The notes under the pieces: generated by a model | The model's database searches: none | What the model was told of the DNA's origin: nothing | The model's input: the letters and a program-made list of their open reading frames with translations, nothing else | Shown here: piece by piece, positions 15,304-21,618 of the stretch | Position numbering within the stretch: the first letter of the stretch is position 1 | Layout: each line of letters starts with the position of its first letter | Made by a program: the position numbers and the translations under genes | NCBI GenBank assembly: GCA_038254525.1 | Contig: JBBSGC010000018.1 | Span: forward strand, 1-21,618 | Source: JBBSGC01 sp038254525 | Lineage (GTDB): Bacteria; Actinomycetota; Actinomycetes; Propionibacteriales; Nocardioidaceae | Length of the DNA: 21,618 nucleotides | Reading direction: 5' to 3'

Positions 15304-15309
15304 AGTCTG
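15304..15309 (-). promoter_or_regulatory. Candidate -10 box, leaderless tandem dehydrogenase gene
   Basis: Minus-strand CAGACT lies seven bases before the ATG at 15296 with no Shine-Dalgarno between them. The first position departs from TANNNT, so the call rests mainly on the spacing shared with other genes here. Confidence 0.35.
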
Positions 15310-15358
15310 CCATGCGGCGGCGGGGGGATCGCGGTGCGGCGCCTACCGCGGCACCGGC

Positions 15359-15364
15359 TAACGT
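15359..15364 (+). promoter_or_regulatory. Candidate -10 box, leaderless nucS
   Basis: TAACGT ends eight bases before the GTG at 15373 and supports that start. No good -35 box is visible. Confidence 0.42.
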
Positions 15365-15372
15365 TGCGCTCC

Positions 15373-16047
15373 GTGCGCCTCGTGATCGCCCGCTGCTCGG
15401 TCGACTACGCCGGTCAGCTCAGCGCTCACCTGCCGCTGGCCACGCGACTCATCCTGGTGAAGTCCGACGGGTCGGTATCGGTCCACAGTGACGACCGCGC
15501 GTTCAAGCCGCTGAACTGGATGAGCCCGCCGTGCACGCTGCGCGAGGAGACCCACGACGGCATCGTGGAGTGGACGGTGAGCGCCGCGAAGGTCGACGGC
15601 ACCTTGCGCATCCGGCTCGAGGAGGTGCTGCACGACTCGGCACATGACCTCGGACCGGAGCCGGGGCTGGTGAAGGACGGCGTCGAGAGGCACCTGCAGG
15701 AGCTGCTCGCCGAGCACCCGACGGCGTTGGGGACCGGGCTGTCACTGGTGCGCCGGGAGTACCCGACCGCGATCGGGCCGGTCGACCTGATGTGCCGAGA
15801 CGTCGCGGGCGCCAGCGTCGCGGTGGAGGTCAAGCGGCGCGGCGAGATCGACGGCGTGGAGCAGCTCACGCGCTACCTCGAGCTGCTGAACCGTGACCCG
15901 CACCTGGCCCCGGTGCGCGGCATGCTCGCCGCCCAGATGATCAAGCCGCAGGCACGCGTGCTCGCATCCGATCGCGGCATTGCCTGCGTGACGGTCGACT
16001 ACGATGCGCTGCGCGGCATCGACGACCCGGCGCTGCGGCTGTTCTGA
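15373..16047 (+). CDS. nucS: Mismatch-specific endonuclease NucS (EndoMS)
   Basis: The 224-residue product matches actinobacterial NucS along its whole length: an N-terminal beta-rich DNA-binding and dimer domain with KPLNWMSPP, then a RecB-like PD-(D/E)xK nuclease domain with Asp138 (GPVDLMCRD), Glu152 and Lys154 (VEVKRRGEIDGVEQLTRYLE). It cuts both strands at mismatches and replaces MutS/MutL repair in actinobacteria. GTG at 15373 gives the family start VRLVIARC; upstream codons lie in the promoter of the divergent dehydrogenase gene. The usual C-terminal LRLF, compatible with a beta-clamp-binding end, is present. Its last 49 bases overlap the convergent oxidase gene. M. tuberculosis Rv1321 is the equivalent, in a similar neighbourhood. 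Confidence 0.96.
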   Translation: MRLVIARCSVDYAGQLSAHLPLATRLILVKSDGSVSVHSDDRAFKPLNWMSPPCTLREETHDGIVEWTVSAAKVDGTLRIRLEEVLHDSAHDLGPEPGLVKDGVERHLQELLAEHPTALGTGLSLVRREYPTAIGPVDLMCRDVAGASVAVEVKRRGEIDGVEQLTRYLELLNRDPHLAPVRGMLAAQMIKPQARVLASDRGIACVTVDYDALRGIDDPALRLF

Positions 16048-17006
16048 GCGAGCAGCCCGCCGGCCCCGGCACCGTCGCGGTCCAGGCCGGCCACCGCCGC
16101 TGCGACGTCGTCGGCGCACCCCCAGGACAGCGTCACGCCGGCTCCGCCGTGCCCGTAGCAGTGCACGACCGGCGCGGCCCCCAGGCGGTCCTGCACCTCC
16201 AGCCGGACGGCCGCGCGGCACGGCCGCAGCCCCACCCGGACGCCGAGCACCCGGGCCGCGGCCAGCTCGGGAACCAGCGCACGGGCGCGGTCGAGGATTC
16301 GCTGCGACAGCACCGGGTCGGGCGTGCGGTCCCAGGCCCACTCGTCGTCACTACCCCCGAGGACGACGTCGTGGCTGCGCGGCACGACATAGGTCATTCC
16401 CCCAAGCGTCTCGTCGAGCCAGACCCGCTCGACCCCGACCTGCGCCACGCGGACGACCTGGCCACGAACGGGGTACATGCCCGCGTCGTCGGCGAGTGAC
16501 CGGGCGGCCAACCCGCTCGCGTTGACCACGACGTCGCCGCCCTCGGGCAAGCTGCTGAGCGCCAGCCGGGTCAGCGTGCCGCCGGCAGCTCGCAACCGCG
16601 CGGTCAGGTACCCCAGATACACCGGCATCTCGATCACCGGGGCGGTGAACTGCCAGCCGTCGACGAATCCTGCGGGCAGGTCCGGCGGCCGGCGCAGCTC
16701 GGGCACCGTGTCGGTCCACCACGGGTCGGGCATCGAGGTGCGGTGCAGCTCGACGCTGTCGCGCATCACGACCCCGGCGCGTGGCACGTCGGCCAGCTCC
16801 TCGAACGCCGCGTACGACCGCCGGGCCCACCGTCCGACCGCCACCTGAGGCGCCGCTCGATAGGGGTACCACCAGGCCGCGGCCACCGCCGAGGTGGTCT
16901 CCGCCGGCAAATCCCTGGCGAGCACGTGCACGTCGTGACCGGTCTCGGCCAGCCGCACTGCACAGGTCAGCCCGATGACCCCGGCACCGACGACCAGCAC
17001 ACGCAC
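15999..17006 (-). CDS. FAD-dependent D-amino-acid-oxidase-like protein
   Basis: The 335-residue product begins VRVLVVGAGVIGLTCAVRLAE, a perfect FAD-binding Rossmann motif (GAGVIG at 7-12), and continues as a DAO-fold oxidase: AAAWWYPYRA near residue 45, NASGLAAR near 165, PVRGQVVRV, and the FAD-contacting end VHCYGHGGAGVTLSWG. These match D-amino-acid oxidases, which deaminate D-amino acids to 2-oxo acids with hydrogen peroxide formation. The C-terminus is a Gly/Ser/Arg-rich tail beyond the fold, and this tail is what overlaps nucS. The GTG at 17006 is chosen as it places the Rossmann motif at the N-terminus; a longer frame reaches 17108 without homology. Another amino-acid or opine oxidase activity is possible. 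Confidence 0.88.
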   Translation of the reverse strand: MRVLVVGAGVIGLTCAVRLAETGHDVHVLARDLPAETTSAVAAAWWYPYRAAPQVAVGRWARRSYAAFEELADVPRAGVVMRDSVELHRTSMPDPWWTDTVPELRRPPDLPAGFVDGWQFTAPVIEMPVYLGYLTARLRAAGGTLTRLALSSLPEGGDVVVNASGLAARSLADDAGMYPVRGQVVRVAQVGVERVWLDETLGGMTYVVPRSHDVVLGGSDDEWAWDRTPDPVLSQRILDRARALVPELAAARVLGVRVGLRPCRAAVRLEVQDRLGAAPVVHCYGHGGAGVTLSWGCADDVAAAVAGLDRDGAGAGGLLAQNSRSAGSSMPRSAS

Positions 17007-17065
17007 CCGATCAGTCTGGCAGCCGGTCAAACGCCCCCGGCCCCGGAAGGGCCCAGTAGTCGGAG

Positions 17066-17683
17066 CTACGGATGGGCGCGGCTGTCGCCGGATGGCCACG
17101 AGACGCAACGCCAGCCGTCGGCGTCGGCCGACAGCTCGACCAGCGAGCAGTTGCCCAGCGAGTGGTCGAGCCGGCGGCCGGTCGGCAGGTTCGGCGCGAG
17201 CCGGGGCAGCATGAACGACATGACCCCGGCGTGGCTGACCACGAGCACGGTCTCGCCACGGTGCAGGTCGCTCAGCTCCTCGAGCACCGCGCGGTACCGG
17301 CTCAGGAGCTGTTCCCCCGTCTCTGCGCCGGGACAGCCGATCGTCAGGTCGTCGGCAGCCCAGGCCGTGAGGACCTCGGAGATCGCGGGGCTGAACACCG
17401 CACCGGCAAGGCTGCCCACCCCGAACTCCCGCAGCCCCTCGCGTATCTTGACCGCGCAGCCGAGGACACCGGCGACGATCTCTGCGGTCTGCACCGCGCG
17501 GGCCAGCGGGCTCGCATAGACCAGGGCGACGTTGCGTTCCCGCAGCCGGACGCCGAGCTCACGAGCCTGTGCGCGGCCGGCCAGGGTGAGCGACCCCCCG
17601 TCTTCGCTGACCCGGTCCGACTCGTACTCCGCCTCGCCGTGGCGGGCGACCAGGATCGTCGCGGCACACTGCAGGTCGCTCAC
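17066..17683 (-). CDS. Histidine phosphatase superfamily protein
   Basis: The 205-residue product has the phosphohistidine motif ARHGEAE (Arg14, His15, Gly16, Glu17), the second basic pair region ASPLARAVQTAE (Arg62), a catalytic Glu near 86 and the second His in VVSHAGVM (His151). This fold covers phosphoglycerate mutases, acid phosphatases and the alpha-ribazole phosphatase CobC of cobalamin synthesis. Its GTG at 17683 overlaps the TGA of the ethylmalonyl-CoA mutase gene (GTGA), so the two are translationally coupled. That makes a role in B12 or CoA-ester metabolism attractive, but the substrate cannot be read from the sequence. The stop lies 59 bases before the start of the oxidase gene, on the same strand. 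Confidence 0.87.
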   Translation of the reverse strand: MSDLQCAATILVARHGEAEYESDRVSEDGGSLTLAGRAQARELGVRLRERNVALVYASPLARAVQTAEIVAGVLGCAVKIREGLREFGVGSLAGAVFSPAISEVLTAWAADDLTIGCPGAETGEQLLSRYRAVLEELSDLHRGETVLVVSHAGVMSFMLPRLAPNLPTGRRLDHSLGNCSLVELSADADGWRCVSWPSGDSRAHP

Positions 17684-19656
17684 CCGGCGAGCCCGTGCGC
17701 GGCGCGGATCACGTCGACGACCCGGTCCATGATCGCGGTCAAGCCGAAGTCCTTCGGGGTGAAGACGGCTGCCACCCCCTGCGCCCGAAGCACTCGCGCA
17801 TCGGTGATCGGCACGATGCCACCGATGACGACCGGCACCTCCGCCAGACCCGCCTCGCGCAGGCCGCGCAGCACGTCGGGCACCAGCTCGAGGTGCGAGC
17901 CGGAGAGGATGGACAGTCCGACGCAGTGCACGTCCTCGGCCACCGCGGCCGCCACGATCTGCGCCGGGGTCAGCCGGATCCCCTGGTAGACGACCTCGAA
18001 GCCGGCGTCGCGAGCCCGCACGGCCACCTGCTCGGCGCCGTTGGAGTGCCCGTCGAGGCCGGGCTTGCCGACCAGCAGCCGCAGCCGGCCACCGAGCTCC
18101 GCCCCGGTCTCCTGTACGCGGCGGCGCACGCCGGCCAGCTCGGCACCGGCCTCCTCGACGCCCACCGAGCCCGAGACCCCGGTCGGTGCCCGGTACTCAC
18201 CGAAAACCTCGCGTAGCGCGCCCGTCCACTCGCCGGTGGTCGCGCCCGCGCGGGCCGCGACGAGCGTCGCCCCCATCAGGTTGACCCCCGACTTCGCATC
18301 CTCCCGGAGCTGGGTCAGCGCCTCCTCCACCGCCGCGGCACTCCGTTGCGCGCGCCAACGCTCGGTGGACGTCACGGCCGCGGCCTCGGCCGCGGGATCG
18401 GCGGACTGGATGGCGGTGTCGAGGTCCGCGGTCAACGGCGACGGCTCGGTCTCGACGAAGCGGTTGACGCCCACCACGACGTCCGCGCCGCTCTCGATCC
18501 GCGACCGCCGCCGGGCGTGGGCGGCCACCAATGCGCTCTTCATGTAGCCCGACTCCACCGCCGCAACCGCCCCGCCCATCGCTTGGACGCGGTCGATCTC
18601 CTGGGTCGCCCCGGTCACCAGCTCGGCCACCCTTGCCTCGACGACTCGGCTGCCGGCGAAGAGGTCCTCGTGCTCGAGCAGGTCGGACTCGAAGGCGAGC
18701 ACCTGCTGCAGGCGCAACGACCACTGCTGGTCCCAGGGTCGGGGCAACCCGAGCGCCTCGTTCCAGGCCGGCAGCTGCATCGCGCGGGCGCGGGCGTCCC
18801 TGCTGAGCGTGACCCCGAGCATCTCGAGCACGATGCGCTGCACGTTGTTCTCCGGCTGTGCCTCGGTGAGGCCCAGCGAGTTGACCTGCACGCCGTAGCG
18901 GAAGCGCCGCATCGAGGGGTCTGTGACGCCGTAGCGCTCGCTGGTCAGCGAGTCCCACAGCGCCACGAAGGCCCGCATCTTGCACATCTCCTCGACGAAC
19001 CGCACGCCGGCGTTGACGAAGAACGAGATCCGGCCCACCACCGAGCTGAACGCCGCCGGCGGCACCTGGCCGGAGTCGCGCACCGCGTCGAGCACCGCGA
19101 TGGCGGTGCAGAGCGAGTACGCGAGCTCCTGCACCGGTGTGGCGCCGGCTTCCTGCAGGTGATAGCTGCAGATGTTGATGGGGTTCCACCTCGGCATCGC
19201 GGCGACGGTGTAGGCGATGGTGTCGGTGGTCAGGCGCAGTGAGTGCTCGGGCGGGAAGACATAGGTTCCGCGGGAGAGGTACTCCTTGATGATGTCGTTC
19301 TGCGTCGTGCCGGTCAGCGCACTCGCCGCGACGCCCTGCTCCTCGGCCACCACCTCGTACAGCGCGAGCAGCCACATGGCGGTGGCGTTGATGGTCATCG
19401 AGGTGTTCATCTCATCGAGCGGGATGCCCTCGAACAGCCGACGCATCTCGCCCAGGTGTGGCACCGGCACTCCGACCTTGCCGACCTCCCCGCGCGCGAG
19501 CTCGGAGTCGGGGTCGTAGCCGGTCTGCGTCGGCAGGTCGAAGGCGACCGACAGGCCGGTCTGACCCTTGGCCAGGTTGCGTCGGTACAACAGGTTGGAG
19601 TCCGTGGCCGAGCTGTGCCCCGCGTACGTCCGCATCATCCAGGGCCGATCGCGCAT
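17680..19656 (-). CDS. ecm: Ethylmalonyl-CoA mutase (MeaA-type, B12-dependent)
   Basis: The 658-residue protein has the mutase TIM barrel (about 1-500) and, unlike IcmA here, its own C-terminal cobalamin domain with DGHSNGAEQ around residue 535 (His537 is the lower cobalt ligand), SGSHLEL and a following GG motif. The start RPWMMRTYAGHSS, NINICSYHLQEAGAT-like core and NNVQRIVLEML segment are those of Streptomyces MeaA. Tyr11 (MRTYAG) and Arg129 (YLSRGTY) sit at the two positions that are Phe and Gln in IcmA, as expected for a substrate with a free carboxylate. It converts (2R)-ethylmalonyl-CoA to (2S)-methylsuccinyl-CoA. ATG at 19656 is favoured over ATG at 19677 because TACTCT stands seven bases before it. 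Coupled to the histidine phosphatase downstream. Confidence 0.94.
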   Translation of the reverse strand: MRDRPWMMRTYAGHSSATDSNLLYRRNLAKGQTGLSVAFDLPTQTGYDPDSELARGEVGKVGVPVPHLGEMRRLFEGIPLDEMNTSMTINATAMWLLALYEVVAEEQGVAASALTGTTQNDIIKEYLSRGTYVFPPEHSLRLTTDTIAYTVAAMPRWNPINICSYHLQEAGATPVQELAYSLCTAIAVLDAVRDSGQVPPAAFSSVVGRISFFVNAGVRFVEEMCKMRAFVALWDSLTSERYGVTDPSMRRFRYGVQVNSLGLTEAQPENNVQRIVLEMLGVTLSRDARARAMQLPAWNEALGLPRPWDQQWSLRLQQVLAFESDLLEHEDLFAGSRVVEARVAELVTGATQEIDRVQAMGGAVAAVESGYMKSALVAAHARRRSRIESGADVVVGVNRFVETEPSPLTADLDTAIQSADPAAEAAAVTSTERWRAQRSAAAVEEALTQLREDAKSGVNLMGATLVAARAGATTGEWTGALREVFGEYRAPTGVSGSVGVEEAGAELAGVRRRVQETGAELGGRLRLLVGKPGLDGHSNGAEQVAVRARDAGFEVVYQGIRLTPAQIVAAAVAEDVHCVGLSILSGSHLELVPDVLRGLREAGLAEVPVVIGGIVPITDARVLRAQGVAAVFTPKDFGLTAIMDRVVDVIRAAHGLAG

Positions 19657-19663
19657 GCTCACG

Positions 19664-19669
19664 AGAGTA
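19664..19669 (-). promoter_or_regulatory. Candidate -10 box, leaderless ecm
   Basis: Minus-strand TACTCT lies exactly seven bases before the ATG at 19656 and inside the longer alternative reading frame that begins at 19677, which argues against that longer start. A GTG at 19662 is too close to the box to be preferred. Confidence 0.45.
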
Positions 19670-19711
19670 GAGCCCATTACCGCCCGGCAACCCTCCCGTG
19701 ACCGGGCTCAC

Positions 19712-19730
19712 GCCGGGCGGAGCTCCCGGC
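19712..19730 (-). terminator. Hairpin between the dehydrogenase and ecm genes
   Basis: GCCGGG and CCCGGC form a perfect six-base stem around a seven-base loop, 17 bases past the stop of the upstream minus-strand dehydrogenase. No T-run follows on the minus strand. It may weaken read-through into ecm, which has its own promoter candidate. Confidence 0.35.
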
Positions 19731-19747
19731 CCGCCCGTGCTGCGCAC

Positions 19748-20602
19748 TCAGTCGTAGGTGAAGAAGCCGCGACCGCTCTTGCGACCCAAGTCCCCCGCGT
19801 CGACCATGCGGGAGAGGATCTCGGGAGGGAAGAACTTCTCGTCGGCGCACTCGGCGTAGATGTTGGCGGCGGCGTTCCGCAGGATGTCGACGCCGGTCAG
19901 GTCGGTCGTCGCCAGCGGGCCCATCGCGTGGCCGAAGCCCAGCCGGCACGCGGTGTCGATGTCCTCGGCGCTGGCCACGCCGCTCTCATAGAGCCTGACC
20001 GCCTCCACCACCAGGGCGCTGATCAGACGGGTGGTGACGAAGCCCGCGACGTCGCGGTTGACCACGACGCAGGTCTTGCCGACGCCCTCGGCGAACGCGC
20101 GGGCCGTCGCCAGCGTCTCGTCGCTGGTCTTGTGACCTCGGACCAGCTCGCACAACGCCATCATCGGCACGGGTGAGAAGAAGTGCGTGCCGACCACCGA
20201 CTCCGGGCGAGCGGTGGTGGCCGCGATCGTAGTGACCGGGATCGCCGAGGTGTTCGTGGCGAGCACGGTGTCGGGTCCGCAGACCCGGTCGAGCAGTCTG
20301 AACACCTCGCGCTTGACGGCCAGCTCCTCGAAGACGGCTTCGACCACGATGTCGGCATCGGTGGCCGCGTCCTCGAGGTCGGTCGTCGTCGTGATCCGAG
20401 CCAGCACCTCGACACGCTCGTCCGGCGAGACGGCACCCCTGGCCACGAAGCGGTCCAGCGACTTCTCGATGGCCGTCGTGCCGCGGGCCAAGGCGTCGGT
20501 GGTGATGTCGCGCAGAGTGACGTCCCAGCCGGCGACCGCCGACACCTGGGCGATCCCCGACCCCATCAGCCCGGCACCCACCACCGTCAGCCTGCCCGCC
20601 AT
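19748..20602 (-). CDS. 3-hydroxyacyl-CoA dehydrogenase family protein with altered active site
   Basis: The 284-residue product is a single-domain member of the 3-hydroxybutyryl-CoA dehydrogenase family, with NAD-binding GAGLMG (9-14), Ser119 (NTSA), His140 (THFFSP) and Glu152 in place. The fourth active-site residue, Asn at His+50 in clostridial and human enzymes (GFVVNR), is Thr190 here (GFVTTR), and HFFNP has become HFFSP. Both domains of the tandem enzyme nearby keep the Asn. It may thus have a different substrate preference or lower activity; I believe GFVTTR-type members occur in other actinobacteria. The ATG at 20602 has GAGGAAGGGAA upstream, and TAGGCT at 20640-20645 (minus) is a possible -10 box. 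Divergent from the small membrane protein and upstream of ecm. Confidence 0.9.
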   Translation of the reverse strand: MAGRLTVVGAGLMGSGIAQVSAVAGWDVTLRDITTDALARGTTAIEKSLDRFVARGAVSPDERVEVLARITTTTDLEDAATDADIVVEAVFEELAVKREVFRLLDRVCGPDTVLATNTSAIPVTTIAATTARPESVVGTHFFSPVPMMALCELVRGHKTSDETLATARAFAEGVGKTCVVVNRDVAGFVTTRLISALVVEAVRLYESGVASAEDIDTACRLGFGHAMGPLATTDLTGVDILRNAAANIYAECADEKFFPPEILSRMVDAGDLGRKSGRGFFTYD

Positions 20603-20704
20603 CGCACCGGTTCCCTTCCTCGCACACCTGACCGCGAGCAGCCTAGCCAGCCGTTGGGCGTCCACCCGGGTGCGGGGAGCACGACCGGGCTGCACACTTG
20701 CCTG

Positions 20705-21046
20705 GTGCCGATCTCGCCGATGCACACCAGCGACTACGTGTTCCTGCCGATCACCGTGGCGCTGCTCATCGCCTTGCTCGCACTCGTGCTCCGCTGGAGC
20801 AACGGCGCACGAGGGTCTCTACGTCGGCCGCCCGCGCCGGGAAGTGTCGGCGACCACGGCCTGCTCGTGCCGATGACCACCGTGCGGGACCCGCAGCGGG
20901 CGGCGGTCATGGTGGCGGCGCTGCGCGAGGTCGACATCGCGGCCTCGCTCTCCGGGCCACCCGGCCGGCAGCTGCTGTTGGTGTGGCCGGACCAGGTCGA
21001 CACCGCCTGGCACCGGCTCGTGGAGCTGGCCCGCGAGGAACGCTGA
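20705..21046 (+). CDS. Small membrane protein of unknown function
   Basis: The product, 113 residues from GTG at 20705 or 108 from ATG at 20720, has one N-terminal transmembrane helix (YVFLPITVALLIALLALVL) followed by an Arg-rich stretch and a soluble domain of about 70 residues. The domain (HGLLVPMTTVRDPQRAAVMV, then REVDIAASLS and LLLVWPDQVDTAWHRL) looks like a small alpha/beta fold and resembles a family of actinobacterial hypothetical proteins I remember near the ATP synthase and adenosyltransferase genes. The GTG is favoured slightly because CACACT lies six bases before it, which suggests a leaderless transcript; the ATG has no Shine-Dalgarno. It precedes the adenosyltransferase gene by 39 bases. 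No function can be assigned. Confidence 0.7.
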   Translation: MPISPMHTSDYVFLPITVALLIALLALVLRWSNGARGSLRRPPAPGSVGDHGLLVPMTTVRDPQRAAVMVAALREVDIAASLSGPPGRQLLLVWPDQVDTAWHRLVELAREER

Positions 21047-21072
21047 GGTCCGCTCGGTCGCCACCCACGCCC

Positions 21073-21078
21073 TAGGGT
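21073..21078 (+). promoter_or_regulatory. Candidate -10 box, leaderless adenosyltransferase gene
   Basis: TAGGGT lies seven bases before the ATG at 21086 with no Shine-Dalgarno in between. This supports independent, leaderless transcription rather than simple read-through from the membrane protein gene. Confidence 0.45.
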
Positions 21079-21085
21079 TGTCCCC

Positions 21086-21618
21086 ATGGTGAACCTGACC
21101 CGCATCTACACCCGGACCGGTGACTCCGGGAGCACCCGGCTGGGTGACATGAGCTCGACCCGCACGACCGACCCGCGGGTCGGCGCCTACGGCGACGTCA
21201 ACGAGGCCAATGCCCACGTCGGCCACGCGCGAGTCGCCGGTCAGCTCGACGCCGACGTGGTCGACGTGCTCGGAACCGTACAGAACGAGCTCTTCGACGT
21301 GGGGGCGGACTTCTCGACCCCGGTGGTGGCCGATCCCGAGTTCCCACCGCTGCGGGTGACAGCCGACTACGTCGACCGGCTGGAGGCGTGGTGCGACCAC
21401 TACAACGCGGATCTGCCCAAGCTGCGCTCGTTCATCCTGCCGGCCGGGACCATCGGTTCCGCGCTGCTCCACGTCGCCTGCACCAGCACCCGACGGGCCG
21501 AACGTTCGGCGTGGGCCGCCTTCGAGATGCACGGCGAGACCATGAACGAGGTGGCGCTGACCTATCTCAACCGACTCTCGGACCTGCTGTTCATCCTGGC
21601 TCGGCACGCCAACCGCTC
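21086..21618 (+). CDS. PduO-type ATP:cob(I)alamin adenosyltransferase, 3' end outside window
   Basis: The frame starts at ATG 21086 and is open to the end of the window, giving 177 residues of a family that is usually about 190 long, so only the last few residues are missing. The ATP-binding N-terminus RIYTRTGDSGSTRLGD, the SFILPAGT segment, the STRRAERSAW helix and the late motif YLNRLSDLLFILAR are all diagnostic. The enzyme moves the adenosyl group of ATP onto cob(I)alamin to make coenzyme B12, the cofactor of both mutases in this window, and can hand it to the mutases directly. M. tuberculosis Rv1314c is the equivalent. Cytoplasmic, trimeric by family knowledge. Confidence 0.94.
   Translation, partial: MVNLTRIYTRTGDSGSTRLGDMSSTRTTDPRVGAYGDVNEANAHVGHARVAGQLDADVVDVLGTVQNELFDVGADFSTPVVADPEFPPLRVTADYVDRLEAWCDHYNADLPKLRSFILPAGTIGSALLHVACTSTRRAERSAWAAFEMHGETMNEVALTYLNRLSDLLFILARHANR

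Noticed and set aside
19657..19677. ATG at 19677 as the start of ecm
   Set aside because: It adds seven residues not typical of the family and places the good -10 box TACTCT inside the coding region; ATG at 19656 fits better.
1..21618. CRISPR array, tRNA genes, insertion sequences or riboswitches, including a cobalamin riboswitch before the B12 genes
   Set aside because: No regularly spaced repeats, cloverleaf or transposase gene was seen, and the leaders of icmA, ecm and the adenosyltransferase gene are too short to hold a cobalamin riboswitch.

Overview
The window is very GC-rich, uses many GTG starts, and is densely packed with genes that overlap by one to four bases. The gene content points to an actinobacterium (Actinomycetota): NucS mismatch endonuclease, a FilP/Scy-type coiled-coil protein, a crotonyl-CoA carboxylase/reductase and actinobacterial-type acyl-CoA mutases. 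The genus cannot be fixed from sequence reading alone. No tRNA, rRNA, CRISPR array, insertion sequence or phage gene was seen.

Layout. Bases 1-1035 hold the end of an unrecognised membrane protein gene, followed directly by a decayed ArsR regulator plus SRPBCC-domain gene pair. Bases 1099-5060 form a minus-strand run, read from the right: a 55-residue membrane protein, a PH-domain membrane protein, a MarR regulator, the large subunit of a B12-dependent acyl-CoA mutase (isobutyryl-CoA mutase type, IcmA) and a thioredoxin/TPR protein. A plus-strand MFS transporter and a small winged-helix-like protein follow (5282-7028). Next come MeaB and an acetyl-CoA acetyltransferase (minus), divergent from methylmalonyl/ethylmalonyl-CoA epimerase, crotonyl-CoA carboxylase/reductase and a FilP-like protein (plus, to 12675). 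Bases 12725-15296 hold an alpha/beta hydrolase and a tandem two-domain 3-hydroxybutyryl-CoA dehydrogenase (minus). NucS is on plus, overlapping a convergent D-amino-acid-oxidase-like gene. A histidine phosphatase and ethylmalonyl-CoA mutase (MeaA/Ecm) follow on minus, then a second 3-hydroxyacyl-CoA dehydrogenase (minus), a small membrane protein (plus) and the start of a PduO-type cobalamin adenosyltransferase (plus, cut by the window end).

How it fits together. Thiolase, 3-hydroxybutyryl-CoA dehydrogenase, Ccr, epimerase and Ecm are successive steps of the ethylmalonyl-CoA pathway, turning acetyl-CoA into C4 and C5 acyl-CoAs; crotonase, methylsuccinyl-CoA dehydrogenase, mesaconyl-CoA hydratase and malyl-CoA lyase are not in the window. 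IcmA links butyryl-CoA to isobutyryl-CoA. MeaB (mutase G-protein chaperone) and the PduO adenosyltransferase supply and guard adenosylcobalamin. The window therefore reads as a B12-dependent short-chain acyl-CoA island built around a conserved actinobacterial backbone (adenosyltransferase, NucS, epimerase, thiolase, thioredoxin) that I also recall, in the same order, from Mycobacterium tuberculosis.

Possible regulation. A 20-bp imperfect palindrome overlaps the likely icmA promoter beside the MarR gene, and a perfect 14-bp palindrome lies between the divergent thiolase and epimerase genes. Several genes appear to be leaderless, with a -10 box 6-8 bases before the start codon.
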